A DNA stretch of 64,000 bases, from positions 124,001 through 188,000 of the forward strand of contig CAJJDO010000099.1 of NCBI GenBank assembly GCA_905183005.1. Reading direction: 5' to 3'. Below are positions 22,318-34,026 of the stretch, piece after piece; the first letter of the stretch is position 1; every line of letters starts with the position of its first letter. The notes beneath the pieces are model-generated. The model did not search any database, was not told the DNA's origin, and saw only the letters and a list, made by a program, of their open reading frames with translations. Position numbers and translations under genes: made by a program. This DNA is from Paramecium pentaurelia (lineage: Eukaryota > Ciliophora > Oligohymenophorea > Peniculida > Parameciidae).

Positions 22318-25131
22318 ATGAGACCCTATACAAGTACTCCTCAGATTTAACACAGGGAACAAGCACATGTAAATATCTCACATATATAGTTTAAGTCTGC
22401 TATTGAATTTCGTCAAAATGTTCAAAATTATAAGTATATTGATTATCTATATTCAAAGACCGAAATTCTATGTAACCAAGGCTCATTAGGATTCAAATGA
22501 GCAATTCCTTGCCAGGTATTAGGATATATTTATATTTAAGTAAAACCAGAGATCCACCAAATTCAAGAGAATTCAAGAAGACTATTCCTATAACAATGGT
22601 TTAAGATAAGGAAAGATTGTATGAAGAACTTAATAAAACAAAACAGATGTGTAACAATTTAAAATTGGAGAATCATCAGTTAAAAGCATAATTAAAAGGT
22701 TAGGAAACTGCCATGCTAAAATGTAGTGATGTACTTTATAAATTTATTTAGCCTGTGAAAGAAGAGTACTAATCTTTTGTTACAAATCCAATACCTTAAT
22801 ATAATAATAAGAAACTAATTAATGAAGTTCCATAATCTACTATTATTTTATAATTGAAGAAACAAAATAAGGAGTTAAGAGAAGAACTAGATGATTTTAA
22901 AGAAGAAATGATAAGAGTTAAGAGAAGTGCCAAATTGACTAAAATTTAAGAATTAGAAGCAGAATTGAAAAATTATTCAGATGAATCATTGCGCCTTAAA
23001 TAACTTCTTCATTAATAAATACTTAAAACAATTAATCCGTAATTAATTTCTTGAATATTCTAGTACTAAAACAGAATAAAATATTGAAGATCGAATACTA
23101 AATTTATAAGAACAGTTGCAGAAATGTGTTTAATAAAGAAATAAATAATATTAAGAATTAAAGAAAGCTAAAGAAGAAATTGAAAAGTTGAACTTCTTGA
23201 ATTTAGAATTAGAATAGAATTATTAGAAAAGTATTAAAGAGAAGACTTAAATTAAGAAGTAATTATCTTCTTTAGAAGAATAATTTAATAAAGCTTAATT
23301 GAATGATCCATTATTTAGAAGAGGTTAAGATGTTACATAAATGAAATTGGAATTAGAAAAAAAGGTTGTAGAAAATAATCAATTAAAAAATGATAATATG
23401 ATAAAAGATAGAAAAGTTCATGAATTAGAAAGATAACTAAAAGATGTAACAAGTACCTTCTAAGATAAACTAAATACAGTAACTAAAGAAAAAGAAAGTT
23501 TTAAAGAGAAATATGAAAAACAAAAATAAGAACTTATTGAATTGTAAGATAAATATTAATAATTGTTTTTTAACAGTAATAGAAATCTTTAATCATAATA
23601 AATTTAAAGTGGTAGAAGGGATGCCATTTTTACAGTGTAATCTTAAGAAGATGTTTAGAATTAAAGAAGAAGATCATAAGAACTTACACCTGATATGCAT
23701 AAATAAAATGAGATATAATAATTAAATTAGTAATCTGCTTAATAAGAGAAATAAAGCTATAGAAGAAAAGTGTAAAGAAAGTTGAGTTCTATTCGATAAG
23801 ATGATATTGAAGAGTTGCTTACTTAATTAAGATATAAATTAAGGGCATAGAATATTAGGAATGCAGAATTAGAATTATATCTATTTCGATAGAAAGATAC
23901 AAATGAAACATCTTTAGGAGAAATGATATAGATTTTATAAAATAAACCATTTAATTTAAATCAAAATGAAAGTGTATTGATATCAAGATATTTGATTGAA
24001 CCTTATGGTGAAAAAGAAATCACATATAATATTAATTTAACAAAAGATAATGAAAGCATTTTGTAAACATTAATTAGAGCAATTGGTAAATATACAATAT
24101 TAGTTGGAGAGGATAAAATTCATATGCATGAACAAATAAGATAAAAACTTAATGAAAAAAAAGATGATTTGATTGGCTATCTTAAACCTAAAAAATAATA
24201 AGGAAATTCATAATAATCAATATCTGCTCAATTACCAGGTAGTTTAGTGAATAGATAATAATTCAAAACAGCATTATTATAAACTTCATTAGATGAGGAA
24301 TAAACAGATGTTCTTTTATAAACAATATATGAATAAACTTAGGATTTTAATTTTATTGATTTAGATATGGTATTTGAAACATGGCCAAATTCAGGACCAA
24401 TTAAAATAACTAGAGTTTAGGTAGAATAATTGAATGAAGATGGTGAATTGCCTGATACAGTACGTGAATGTATAGATGGTTTATTAGAATATGCTAATAA
24501 AGAAGGATTATCAATATTAGATTTAAGAAGGTAGATTGATGAAGATAATAGTGGTCATGTGGAAAGAATTGAATTAAAATAATTTTTGGTTAAGTGTGAT
24601 ATACAATTAAATAATGAATAGTATGATTTAATTTTAGATCATTTTGATTTAGAAGGAGATGGTCGTATATCTACTAATGATATTGGGATTGTATTAAATA
24701 AAGCATATAATTAAAAGATGTTGGCTATGAAGGAATAAAGATCTACAAAGAAAACTTCAAAATGTATTAATATCTATATTTAGAAATCTTAAATTTGGTG
24801 GCAAATCATTTTATTTAATTTATGTAAATTAATAAAATAGATTTATTTTAAATTTTTATGACTATCGATTAGGATGGCTCTGGATCTGTTAGTAGGGATG
24901 AGTTTAAATAAATGTTGAGAACTCGAGTAAGTGTATATACTTAAATGGAAGATTGTAATTCCTTTGGATTAAGAAGAGTATGCAGAGTTTTTCAAATTGA
25001 TTGATAATTCAAATGATGGATAGATACATTTCAATGAGTTTTAATAGCATATGATACCTGAGATAGAGAAGATCACATAGAAACCTTATCATGAATTATT
25101 AAATGAGCAAATTACTAAGAAAGTAGGATGA
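22318..25131 (+). CDS. Coiled-coil protein with four C-terminal EF-hands
   Basis: 897 residues, five introns (25, 25, 25, 20, 25 nt), exact multiple of three. Roughly residues 80-480 are Glu/Lys/Gln/Leu-rich heptad sequence typical of long coiled coil (LKKQNKELREELDDFKEE). The C-terminal third has four EF-hand loops: DEDNSGHVERIE, DLEGDGRISTND, DQDGSGSVSRDE and DNSNDGQIHFNE. The last three carry good Asp/Asn ligands and a Glu or Asp at position 12. A structural, calcium-responsive role in the ciliate cortex or basal body is an inference from this layout. The start is the first Met after an upstream TGA, but the frame is open and protein-like (YLNELRKILELCQ) for another ~125 nt upstream, so the true N-terminus may lie further 5'. 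Confidence 0.8.
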
Positions 25132-25159
25132 TTATTATATTAATATATGGATTAGAATA

Positions 25160-26581
25160 TCAAGTATTTAAAAATTCATTTATAGAAAATATTTATTCTG
25201 TTTATGATGTTAATGATTTTAATGCCTATATACCTTCAAATTTAATAAATTCTTCCTTCCATTTTTCATATTTCTCCTTATTTATATTTCTGACTTTTGT
25301 GAATATTGATTGTAATAATTCAACAGTCTTACAATTTACTTATACATTATTTTAATTTAAATTCAATCTCAAATTCTTTATAATAATTTTTATAAGTTAT
25401 TAATCAATTAAACTTTGTACTTATTCAATATCTCCTAGAAGTATCAAATTTTCAAAGATTGAGACAATCTTCAATAAAGCAAATTCCTTTTGTTCAACAC
25501 TATATATTCGAATTATTATTTATATAATAGTTTTCTATTCAAAAAGATAGGATACTCCTAATGATTTATTAGTAATCTAAACCAAAAAGGCAAGACATCT
25601 ATGAAATGTAGCATTATCTTTGCAATCTAACAATTTTTAGACTTACCTCATTATTCCTTGTTTCAAAACAAATTAGAATTATTGATCAGTTCCTGATAAA
25701 ACAAATATCAAATTTGTTAATATGACTTATAATAATTCATATTCGGATTCATGTTTTTTCATTAATTAAACAAATCTTGCAATTATATTAGAATCTAATA
25801 GTAATTAAATTCGTTTTAAATGATTTTCTTTTAATGGAGGTAAGGGTATCCATTTTCCAGTGACTATACAAATGCATTTTGTTATAATTCCTATTTTATT
25901 TTCTTTTTGAATTTTATCAATTATAAAGAGTAAACTAGATTTGATTAATTCAAATTTCATTGATGGCTTTTTAGTACATAATGAATAAAGAGTTTTTAAA
26001 CAAAATTCAGGTTCTTTTTAGTATCTTTTAAATATATATTCTTCACATTAATTATTGAGGAATTATTTACAGAAAGGTTTTGAATGTCTAATTTTAGCAG
26101 CCTATAATACTGCCACAAGTCCAGTAAATGCAATTAAATCAATATTGGATTAAAGCATAAGGGAGAGACTTGAGATCAAACCTTATTACAATATTAATTC
26201 TACTTATTGAGATGTTCCACAAAGTAAACATATTAGGATTTAAGTAGAATCTATAGTACTTTATATTGAATATTGAACTTAAATTAAATGTATTAAAGGT
26301 TAAATGATATTATTTTGAATGATGAATTAAGTGAAATGATATTGATTCCCTGCTTCATCTAAATCAAGAGGAAAATTCTCTATATGAAATTCTAAAAAGA
26401 TAAGTCTTAATAATCTTTGTAAGGCAATATGAATAGTCACATAGTCTTCAGAGTTTAATTGTGATTTAATTGATTAAATATGTTCTCTTGTGATATATAT
26501 AGTGTGTATTGAATCTACTTGAGATAATAGGTAATTTCGGTCTTATTCATTGATTCTATCGTCTACTATGTATTCATCCAT
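25160..26581 (-). CDS. Armadillo-repeat protein, importin-alpha-like
   Basis: 473 residues in a single exon, tail to tail with the EF-hand gene (28 bp between stops). It consists of leucine-rich helical repeats (ALQRLLRLIFLEF, TQILICLLCGTSQQVELILQQGLI, FTGLVAVLQAAKI, ILTNLIFVLSGTDQQ), the last two resembling the GNIVTGTDEQ-type Arm segment of importin alpha. The basic N-terminal importin-beta-binding domain and the conserved Asn/Trp arrays are not obvious, so cargo binding in the usual way is doubtful. It is either a divergent karyopherin alpha or another ARM-fold protein. Confidence 0.6.
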
Positions 26582-26713
26582 TAAATATTAATGTTGGAAA
26601 CATGAGATATTTTAGAATCCAAATTAATATGATGACTTTTTCAATTAATTATGTTATTAAATCGGAGATATACCAAAATATTTTATAAGGGATTATAACA
26701 TACTCGATATGTA

Positions 26714-27632
26714 ATGCTTATGTGTAGAGCATATTCTATATTCAAATTCATGATGACTACTATATTTACACTTACGATCAACTGCGAAAGATGCGAGTTA
26801 ACTAATTGGATGTTAGCAGTACTATTTCATTCTATAATTGCCTTTGTGTATCATACTTATTTTGGGATTCTCTTAAATAAAATAGTAATGAAGTTACCAA
26901 TTTTAGTAAATTGTAATGTAAATAGCTGAAAGACTAAACCATATGATTTAAATAGAAGGAGAGTAGAACTATACAATTGAATTATAAAATTTTCAATATT
27001 AGATATGTGAAGATCTAGATCCATATTTATATTTAAGTTAAGAAGAGATAGATAGGAAGTCGAAAATATTGGCAGTATAGATTAGATACGAACTAGTATC
27101 TAAATATAAATCATTGAGAATGATGAGTATCATAATATTTTGGATTACTCAGATATTAGTAGTTTGGGCTATTAGATTGTAGATGTTTAATCCTGAACAT
27201 CCTGAATCTTATTATACATGCTATAGACATGTAAATACTTTCCAATTAGCTTTCTTACTCTTGACTATCTATTAATATTTGGATGTGTACATCTTAAGTT
27301 TATTAATTATAATTGGTTTACCTTTCTTGATACCTCTTAAATTGTGGTATAAATTTAAAGAAACAAAAAAAAACTATGAAAATCAGTAATCTATTAAGGA
27401 ACTGAAGAAGACATGCCTTATACTTTATCACTTTTAGAATATATAAGGAGATTAAGAATGTGGTATTTGTATGCATGACTATATTATTGATGAAAAACTT
27501 CTTATACTACCTTGTGATCCAAAACATCATTTTCATTTGTAATGCATTTAAGCATGGTTATTAATCAACTCAACTTGTCCAAAATGTAGAGCTAGCTTTC
27601 TCAGATTTAACTAACAGCAGTAATAATAATGA
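26714..27632 (+). CDS. Membrane-bound RING-H2 E3 ubiquitin ligase
   Basis: 298 residues with one 22 nt intron. Three or four hydrophobic segments in the first two thirds (MLAVLFHSIIAFVYH, SIIIFWITQILVVWAI, FQLAFLLLTIY, ILSLLIIIGLPFLIP) indicate a multi-pass membrane protein. The C-terminus has a RING-H2: CGICMHDY, CDPKHHFHLQC, then LINSTCPKCR. Such proteins recruit an E2 enzyme at membranes to ubiquitinate nearby targets. The reading frame is open upstream of the chosen Met, so the N-terminus could be a little longer. It ends in a run of Gln codons just before TGA. Confidence 0.82.
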
Positions 27633-27663
27633 TTATTATTGTTATCTTATATATGATAATATT

Positions 27664-28662
27664 TCATAATGTTGCAGATGCAATCTTTCTTTCCTTATAT
27701 TCTTCTATTAATTTCATCAAATGATTCATTGATCTCTATGGATCCAATCCTTTTGGACATGTAAATGAACACATTCCTATATTTTAACAGTCTTCAACCT
27801 TTACATCCTCGGCTAAATTTAATAATATTTTTTAAATTACCTAATTTTTCTAATCTTTCATCAGTATATTCATCTCTAGAATCTACAATCCATCTATAAG
27901 CCTACATCAATACAGCTGGACCAAGATATCTATCTGGATGCCACCAATAAGAAGGACAAGATGTTGAACAGCATGCACATAACACACACTCATAAAGACC
28001 ATCAAGTAACTTTCTATCTTCTACAGATTAAATATATTCCTTATTTCCTTCCTTATTTTAAATATAATAAATTCATTACTTTTGGAGTCTTCCTCTTTAA
28101 ATAAGGATCAATAGTCTTATATTGAGTGTAGAAATTGGTCATATCAACTACCAAATCTTTGACAACAAACATATGTCCTAATGGAGTTATATAGGCTGGC
28201 TATGTCAAGTCAGTGTCAATAGCATGAATACAAGCCAATTTATGAAGACCATTACAATTCATAGAGCAAGATCCACAAATGCCTTCTCTACAGGATCTAC
28301 GTAAAGATAATGAAGAATCATAATTGTCTTTAATGTATAACAATGCATCCAAGTACATAGGAGGTATCTTCTTTAAGTCAACATAATAGCTCACATACTT
28401 AGGGAAATCATTCTCATCCTATAATCTAAATATTTCAATTTACAGCTGGATCATATCTATAAATAAGGAATTGCTTCATTTTTGACTTCTCTTCTGCTGT
28501 TAGGTTTGGATTGTGCTCCACAACATAGTTTATTTATTAAATGCCTTTAACTGTACTAGACACAGTGTCAAATAATCTTTTTGTAGCATCATTGCTATCG
28601 TGATGATGTGTACCATGCCAGAACATTGGTTTTCTGAACACTGTAGACAATCTCTAAAGCAT
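27664..28662 (-). CDS. SDHB: Succinate dehydrogenase iron-sulfur subunit (complex II)
   Basis: 305 residues, introns of 25, 28 and 28 nt. The [2Fe-2S] cluster motif is SCREGICGSC with a later LAC; the [4Fe-4S] and [3Fe-4S] ligands are CVLCACCSTSCPSYWW and CQNIGMCSFTCPKGLDP. IYRYDPA near the N-terminus is the usual first strand of the plant-type ferredoxin fold. The Arg/Ser/His-rich leader before it is consistent with a mitochondrial presequence. SdhB relays electrons from succinate oxidation to ubiquinone. It ends 31 bp from the RING-H2 gene (convergent) and starts 46 bp from Tim16, which precedes it on the same strand. Confidence 0.97.
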
Positions 28663-28708
28663 AATTTAATTTATTCAATTCAATCTTAACAACACAGTAT
28701 TTATAAAA

Positions 28709-29210
28709 TCAATTTTCTTTCTGTTCCTCCTACTTTACATCTTCCTCCTTTACTTTCTAATTTTCTTCTTCCTTCTTAATCTTCTCCAAAATATCCTTCT
28801 CATTTATATCTGGAAAATCTTTCATCAACTCACATTTGGCATTGTGTACCATCGATTGAATATAAAATGATCCTCCCTTTATTGGATCATTCTTATGAAA
28901 CTATCTCCAATAAATCTAAAATCATTTAATTATTATATATATACTTTTATTATTTCTTCTGCATTAGTTTTCTCTGCTGTTAATTATAATATTTTAAATG
29001 CTTCATCTCTTGTCATAGGTTTATGAGTTAAATTAGCTGCTTGCATTGTTTGATTTAAAAATTCACTAAAAGGATTTGCTGATTTACCTCCCTATTCTAA
29101 TCATCTAAGATATTCATACATTTTGCAGTTTATGTATATGCTTTCATGAAGGATTTGGCTACTGTTGAACCTACTTCTATAATTAATTTGATAATTAGAC
29201 GTTTAACCAT
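28709..29210 (-). CDS. PAM16: Mitochondrial import motor subunit Tim16/Pam16 (Magmas)
   Basis: 149 residues, introns of 23 and 29 nt. The protein begins with a short hydrophobic/basic leader (MVKRLIIKLIIEVGSTVAKSF). The conserved Pam16 core follows: MTRDEAFKIL, then a J-like fold in which the HPD motif is replaced (NDPIKGGSFYIQS), as expected for Tim16, and the MVHNAK helix. The C-terminal 30 residues are an acidic Glu/Lys tail longer than in yeast or human. Pam16 holds the J-protein Pam18 at the TIM23 channel and so controls mtHsp70. Gly-Gly-Ser-Phe-Tyr is the family signature. It sits head to tail with SdhB, so two mitochondrial genes are adjacent. Confidence 0.9.
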
Positions 29211-29385
29211 TAATAAAATTATTTCTTAAATTATAAATTGTTTTCTGATAGAATTATATTATTCTCTATGTCTTCTCTATTAATTTTGAGCAAACAATGA
29301 TGTTTCATCATTATTTAGTTTAGGTATATATTAGAAAATAATTCAATTACTTAAATTATTATTTTTATTTAATTAGTCAATCCCA

Positions 29386-30688
29386 ATGAATATTTAAAAC
29401 ATTTCAGCTGATTAGGAACTTGTTCAATTTATAAATTCTCCTTAAAATATAATGGAAAATCCTAAAAGGTTATATTAATTAATAGAAGTATTCTGCTAAA
29501 AGAAAAGTAACCTCTAAATTGAATATGATGGATCAAATTTTTGTTGCTATTGTTAAGAATTTTTAATAGAAAATAATTTCAAAATTTTACCATGCGGACA
29601 CAATGTTCATTTCGAATGTTACAAAAATTATTTGATTGATTAGCCTTTTTATATTGAATCGATTGAGACGTATTCATGTTGCAAAGAATCAGAAACCTGT
29701 TCATAAATTATTATTACAGAATAGCTTTCTAAATTGATATTAGGAGATTAATAATTTAATAATTTACGAAATTTGTACATATCAATATTTAAATAGATTT
29801 GAATTAGATTTAGATGATAATCATGATTATAATGATCTATCTGATATAGAAGAATATCCATTTAAATTGTAATAAGATCTAAATATTAACGAAGAGAATG
29901 AAAAATAAATTCAAGGTTCAATTGAAAATGATTAAAAAATAGCATTGAGTATTTAATAATAAGAGATGTCTTAACAAAATTAAAATGTAAAGAAAATTAA
30001 TTTTGATTGTTTAATTTGCTTTGAATCTTATGATGTGGAATCTAATGCTATAACTCTAGAATGTGATCATAGATTTTGTAAACAATGTATTCAAGAATAA
30101 ATTTACAGTTAGTTGAATGATGGAAAGTTTAAAGAGAATGACTTAGTTTGTCCTCAATGTAATAAGTCAATAGATTTTCATATTATTGAGTATTGTGCTC
30201 CTGATTGTAGTTAAAAAATTAATGAACTAAGGTATTTATTATATATTAATTTAAGGATCTAAAATTTAGATAATAATTCTTTAAATGAAAGATTAGTCAG
30301 ATGTCCAGGTAAAGGTTGTCCAGAATAATATTATATTTCATTTTATCTTGAATTTCCTACCTGTCATACTTGTAAATTGTAATTTTGTGCAAATGGTATT
30401 AAATCAATAATCTTTTTAGGTTGTGATAAAGTTCATTAAGGTATGACATGTGAATAATATGAAAAGAAGTCTAGAACAAAATAAGAAAAAGGTTTAGTAT
30501 CATGTCCAAAGTGTAAAATATAAATTTTCAAGGATGGAGGTTGCAATCATATGACTTGTAAATGTAAATATGAATTCTGTTTTGTTTGTTCAAAACCTTA
30601 TAAACCAAAAAGAGAATGTAATTGTCCATAGAATACTACTATGGATAGACTTTATGATAGATTAAAAGATTTTTTTGGTTCTAAATGA
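29386..30688 (+). CDS. RBR (RING-IBR-RING) E3 ubiquitin ligase
   Basis: 410 residues, introns of 22, 24 and 24 nt, exact multiple of three. An N-terminal Cys/His cluster (CCYCQEF, LPCGHNVHFECY) resembles an extra RING-like fold. RING1 begins near residue 200 (CLICFES, LECDHRFCKQC, CPQC). The IBR domain (CPGKGCPEQY, CHTCKLQFC, CDKVHQGMTC) follows, then RING2 near 348 (CPKCKIQIFKDGGCNHMTCKCKYEFCFVC). In RBR ligases the Cys of the HMTC element in RING2 is the catalytic thioester cysteine, present here. The mechanism is hybrid RING/HECT. No ubiquitin-like or Ariadne domain was noticed. Confidence 0.93.
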
Positions 30689-30757
30689 ATTTTATGTTTT
30701 TTTTTGATAAAAATATGAACTAAAATATTAATAATGTCATATGAAAATTTTCATTCT

Positions 30758-31342
30758 TCAATAATTATTATTTGATCTATTTCCTCCTCTTTTCTTATAT
30801 CCACCTCCTGAATTATCACTCTCATCATCATCTGCTTATATTCTTCTTCCTCCATTATTATTATAACTCCTTCCTCTGCCTCTATTTGATTAAACATTAG
30901 GTCTTTCTGGATCTGCTACCTTCCTGTAAGAATCTCTAACCTAATTACCTCCTGTTCCTCTTCCATATTCCCTTCCTTCAGAATATCCAATATCCCAATC
31001 CACTCTTATTGCTCTTTCATCCAATTTTAGGAGATCTAAATATTCATGTGCTTCTTTTGCATCTTCATGATTGAAATATTCAATAAAGCAAAATCCAATA
31101 GCCTTTCCAGTTTCTTTATTTCTACCCATAATTAACCTTCTAACACCTGCTCCTACTCTATTGAATAATTCAAATATTTATTCTTCAGTTGTGTAAATGG
31201 ATAAATTTCCCAAATATAATGTAGTCGATATTGATAGTTTATAAAAATATTCTTCTCTTGTCAAATTTGAACTCTTGTCATAGTATTGACTAATAGGTTG
31301 TTATAGATTTTCATATAAACTTGCAGCATTCAAATTACTCAT
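30758..31342 (-). CDS. NCBP2: Nuclear cap-binding protein subunit 2 (CBP20)
   Basis: 194 residues, single exon. It starts with the YYDKS-type N-terminal region, then an RRM with RNP2 LYLGNLS and RNP1 GFCFIEY, followed by the CBP20-specific DERAIRVDWDIGYSEGREYGRG and QVRDSYR. The Tyr, Phe and Asp residues that stack on and read the m7G cap are recognisable in these motifs. The Arg/Gly/Asn-rich tail (GRGRSYNNNGG, GYKKRGGNR) extends it beyond the ~156 residues of the human protein. With CBP80 it binds nuclear mRNA and snRNA caps. It is tail to tail with the RBR gene. Confidence 0.96.
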
Positions 31343-32447
31343 TTGATTTAAATTATTGAAGTCAAACCATTTATGTGTATAAATATAAATATAAAAATAT
31401 CACCACCATTTATAACACCCATAAAATTATAAAGGAATATTAATATAAATAAATTAAATCCACTTATTTATTGTTATAATGATGACCAAGCATATGTCTG
31501 ATCCTATGTGATCGATGTTAAAGGATTCTGAAATTAGTCTTTTGTATTAATTAATACAATACCAATTTTCATATTAATTATTTATTTCTATTTTTATGAT
31601 TAAATTAGAGTAAAGAGTTTCTAAAATTTTATGTTGTTATCATTAAAAATACATTGAATATATGACTATTAAAAAATCTTCTAAAACTAAGTTGTTCTTC
31701 TTAAAATGCTTGCAAAATAACTAAATCAGAATTACTTATGAATATCAAATTAAATTTTTTTTGATAAAATTAATAACATAAACAAAATGAATTATTTAAA
31801 TCAATATAATAAAGTGAAGAAAAAAATTTGCTTATTTTATACTATAGGCTGAAATGATTGATAATTAAATTATTGAATGGCTCTAAAAATCTAAAAATTA
31901 AAATATTTAATCTATAATTAAATGAGTAAGATATCAAGTTTACTTTTATATATCTTAAATTGAACGAAATTATTACATTAGTTCTGTTTTTTTTAAATAA
32001 TTATTCTTTAATATTAATATCTGAATAAAATATATTAGAATAGATTAAATATAATTTAATCAAGATCTAAAATTTATACTATCAATAAAATTTAATTTTT
32101 ATATTTAGTATAATTGAAATATAAATTCAATTGTTTTATGACATTAAAATTAGGATTAAAAAATCATGCAGAATTATAAGTATTAAATTAATAAAATATT
32201 GTAATTGGAGGTAATTCTTTCTTTTTTATGATTCCAAATATTTATTTTCAGTTATTTAATTGACTTTGAATATTAGAATATTAAAATAAAAGAAAAAATA
32301 TAAAAAAATAATATACATATCATTATAATAATGAATTCAAGTAATTTAAAATATATATATTCAAAATTATATTCATTAATGATTAAGTAATATCATTATT
32401 ATAGATAAAATTGATGATAAATAAATTCTTCATATAAAATAATTTAA
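31343..32447. other. AT-rich intergenic stretch
   Basis: 1.1 kb upstream of CBP20 and downstream of the next minus-strand gene. Only chance-length open frames and poly-A/T tracts seen; no RNA or repeat recognised. Confidence 0.55.
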
Positions 32448-32999
32448 TCATTAAGGGGTTTCCTCATAGATTAATAAATTTTAGTCAATTAAAAAATAGT
32501 CATCTAATTCTTTTGATAATCTATTTTCTTTTACATAATTTTAAACCTCTTCATCCCTTCTTATTTATGATGAAGATTATAATATATAATCTAGTTGTTT
32601 TTCAAAAAGTTTTGTAAGCAAATTCATTTTCCCAGTAATTGATGATTATCTTAGAAAATTTGTATTGATTTTTGTGCCACATTGACATTTTATTATTGGT
32701 TTTCCAGATTCGATTAAATTTTTTAGGTGTTCTTCCATACAAAGTTAATGAAATTAACAATTTTTTTTACATTTAGTTTCAACAAAAGTAAAAGAAATTT
32801 CGTTTTAGCATTTTGAACACTGTCTCTCTGACTTTTATGAGGTTTGAACAGAACCTACAGAAGAAAATTATTATGAATTTCTTCTTCCAAGTTAACTATT
32901 TGGTTTTTAGACAGCACTAATAGGTGGAGAGTTTAAATTTTCTATTTCTATTGTGTTTATATTTGAAGAATTATCAATTTTACAAAAACTAATTCCCAT
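32448..32999 (-). CDS. Variant RING-type zinc protein, single module
   Basis: 183 residues in one exon (MGISFCKIDN, which could allow N-myristoylation). After a Ser/Gln/Asn-rich half it has a compact Cys/His module: CSKCQNEIS, CKKNCQFHQLC, then KPIIKCQCGTKINTN. The spacing resembles a RING with a CxC last pair. The motif IIKC-x-CGTK(I/L)N is repeated in both modules of the neighbouring gene at 33103-34026, so these genes are tandem relatives. The C-terminus is charged and helical. An E3 ubiquitin ligase role is inferred from the RING-like pattern; I do not know the family. Confidence 0.7.
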
Positions 33000-33102
33000 T
33001 TTTATTAAATGCTTATTTAATATTAATATTAATGAATCTAGATTTCATATATATATAAATTATTAAAATTATAAGATTATCATATATAATCTTTATTATA
33101 AA

Positions 33103-34026
33103 TCAATCTCCTCCTGGTGTTGAATAATTGCTGAAATATAAAAATCCAGATGAACTATCGTAATCTTGATCAACTTAATATTAATTTTAGTAATATAGAT
33201 CCCATATTAAATCAAAGTCTTCACTTTTTCTTAAATATGGCAGTATTTTAGATAATTATACTGAAAATAAATAGTTCAACAATTTCAATCTAATTTAACT
33301 TTCAGGTATTCTTCTAATGATATTAGGATTAATTTTAGTTCCACATCTACATTTAATAATTGGACTCTTTTTATCTTAAATTTAATATTATAACCAATTA
33401 ATAAAACAATCTTAATGATATATATGTCCACAATTTAATTTTAACAAACTTGAATTAATCTCTTTACCACAATATAAGCATATACTTACAATAAATAGTT
33501 ATTATTAACTCAAATGTAAAATACCACTTTAATCTAATATGTATTCAGTTATATTTTTTGATAATTCTTATTTTTTTTCATTATATTAAAAATCATAGTC
33601 TTCTTTGTTTGTATTTAACTCTATCATCTATTAAATCTATTATACATTGCAATATTTTCTAATATTGGAATTCTATAATAATATTAATACTTAAAGAGAA
33701 AAAATTTAAAAAAGAATTTTAGATCTAATTTGAACATCTACTATTTATCTCAATATGTTTGGGTTCAATTTTGTTCCACATTTACATTTAATTATGAATT
33801 TTTCCTTTTGTTATAATTATTTTTCAACATTGTATATAAAACAATTCTAATGAAATTCATGCTAACAAACTATTTATATAAGGGTATCTTCTATTATTTA
33901 TTTGCATTCATAACAAAATTTATTTTAATTACATTCACTTACTTACCTTATCAATTTACCAGATTAATCTATTATTATTGCTTCTTAGGATTGAAGCAAA
34001 TTTGTATTTATATCTCCTTTTATCAT
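33103..34026 (-). CDS. Double variant-RING protein (or two genes fused in one open frame)
   Basis: With TAA/TAG as Gln the frame is open for 308 codons from ATG at 34024-34026 to TGA at 33103-33105. It contains two RING-like modules. Module 1: CYECKQII, CQHEFHQNC, FIIKCKCGTKLNPN. Module 2: CLYCGKEI, CGHIYHQDC, PIIKCRCGTKINPN. An in-frame ATG at 33625-33627 lies just before module 2, so translation could also give a separate 174-residue protein; the linker between the modules is low-complexity. Both modules match the single-module neighbour at 32448. The C-terminus ends in STPGGD. Ubiquitin ligase activity is an inference. Confidence 0.6.

Noticed and set aside
22497..22520. ATG at 22497 as start of the EF-hand gene
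   Set aside because: After removing the following 25 nt intron this start enters the wrong frame; the start at 22318 with one more intron gives a continuous product.
26714..26929. Short standard-code ORF of 71 residues taken as a complete gene
   Set aside because: It is only the first exon of the RING-H2 membrane protein; the apparent end falls beyond a 22 nt intron read through in the wrong frame.
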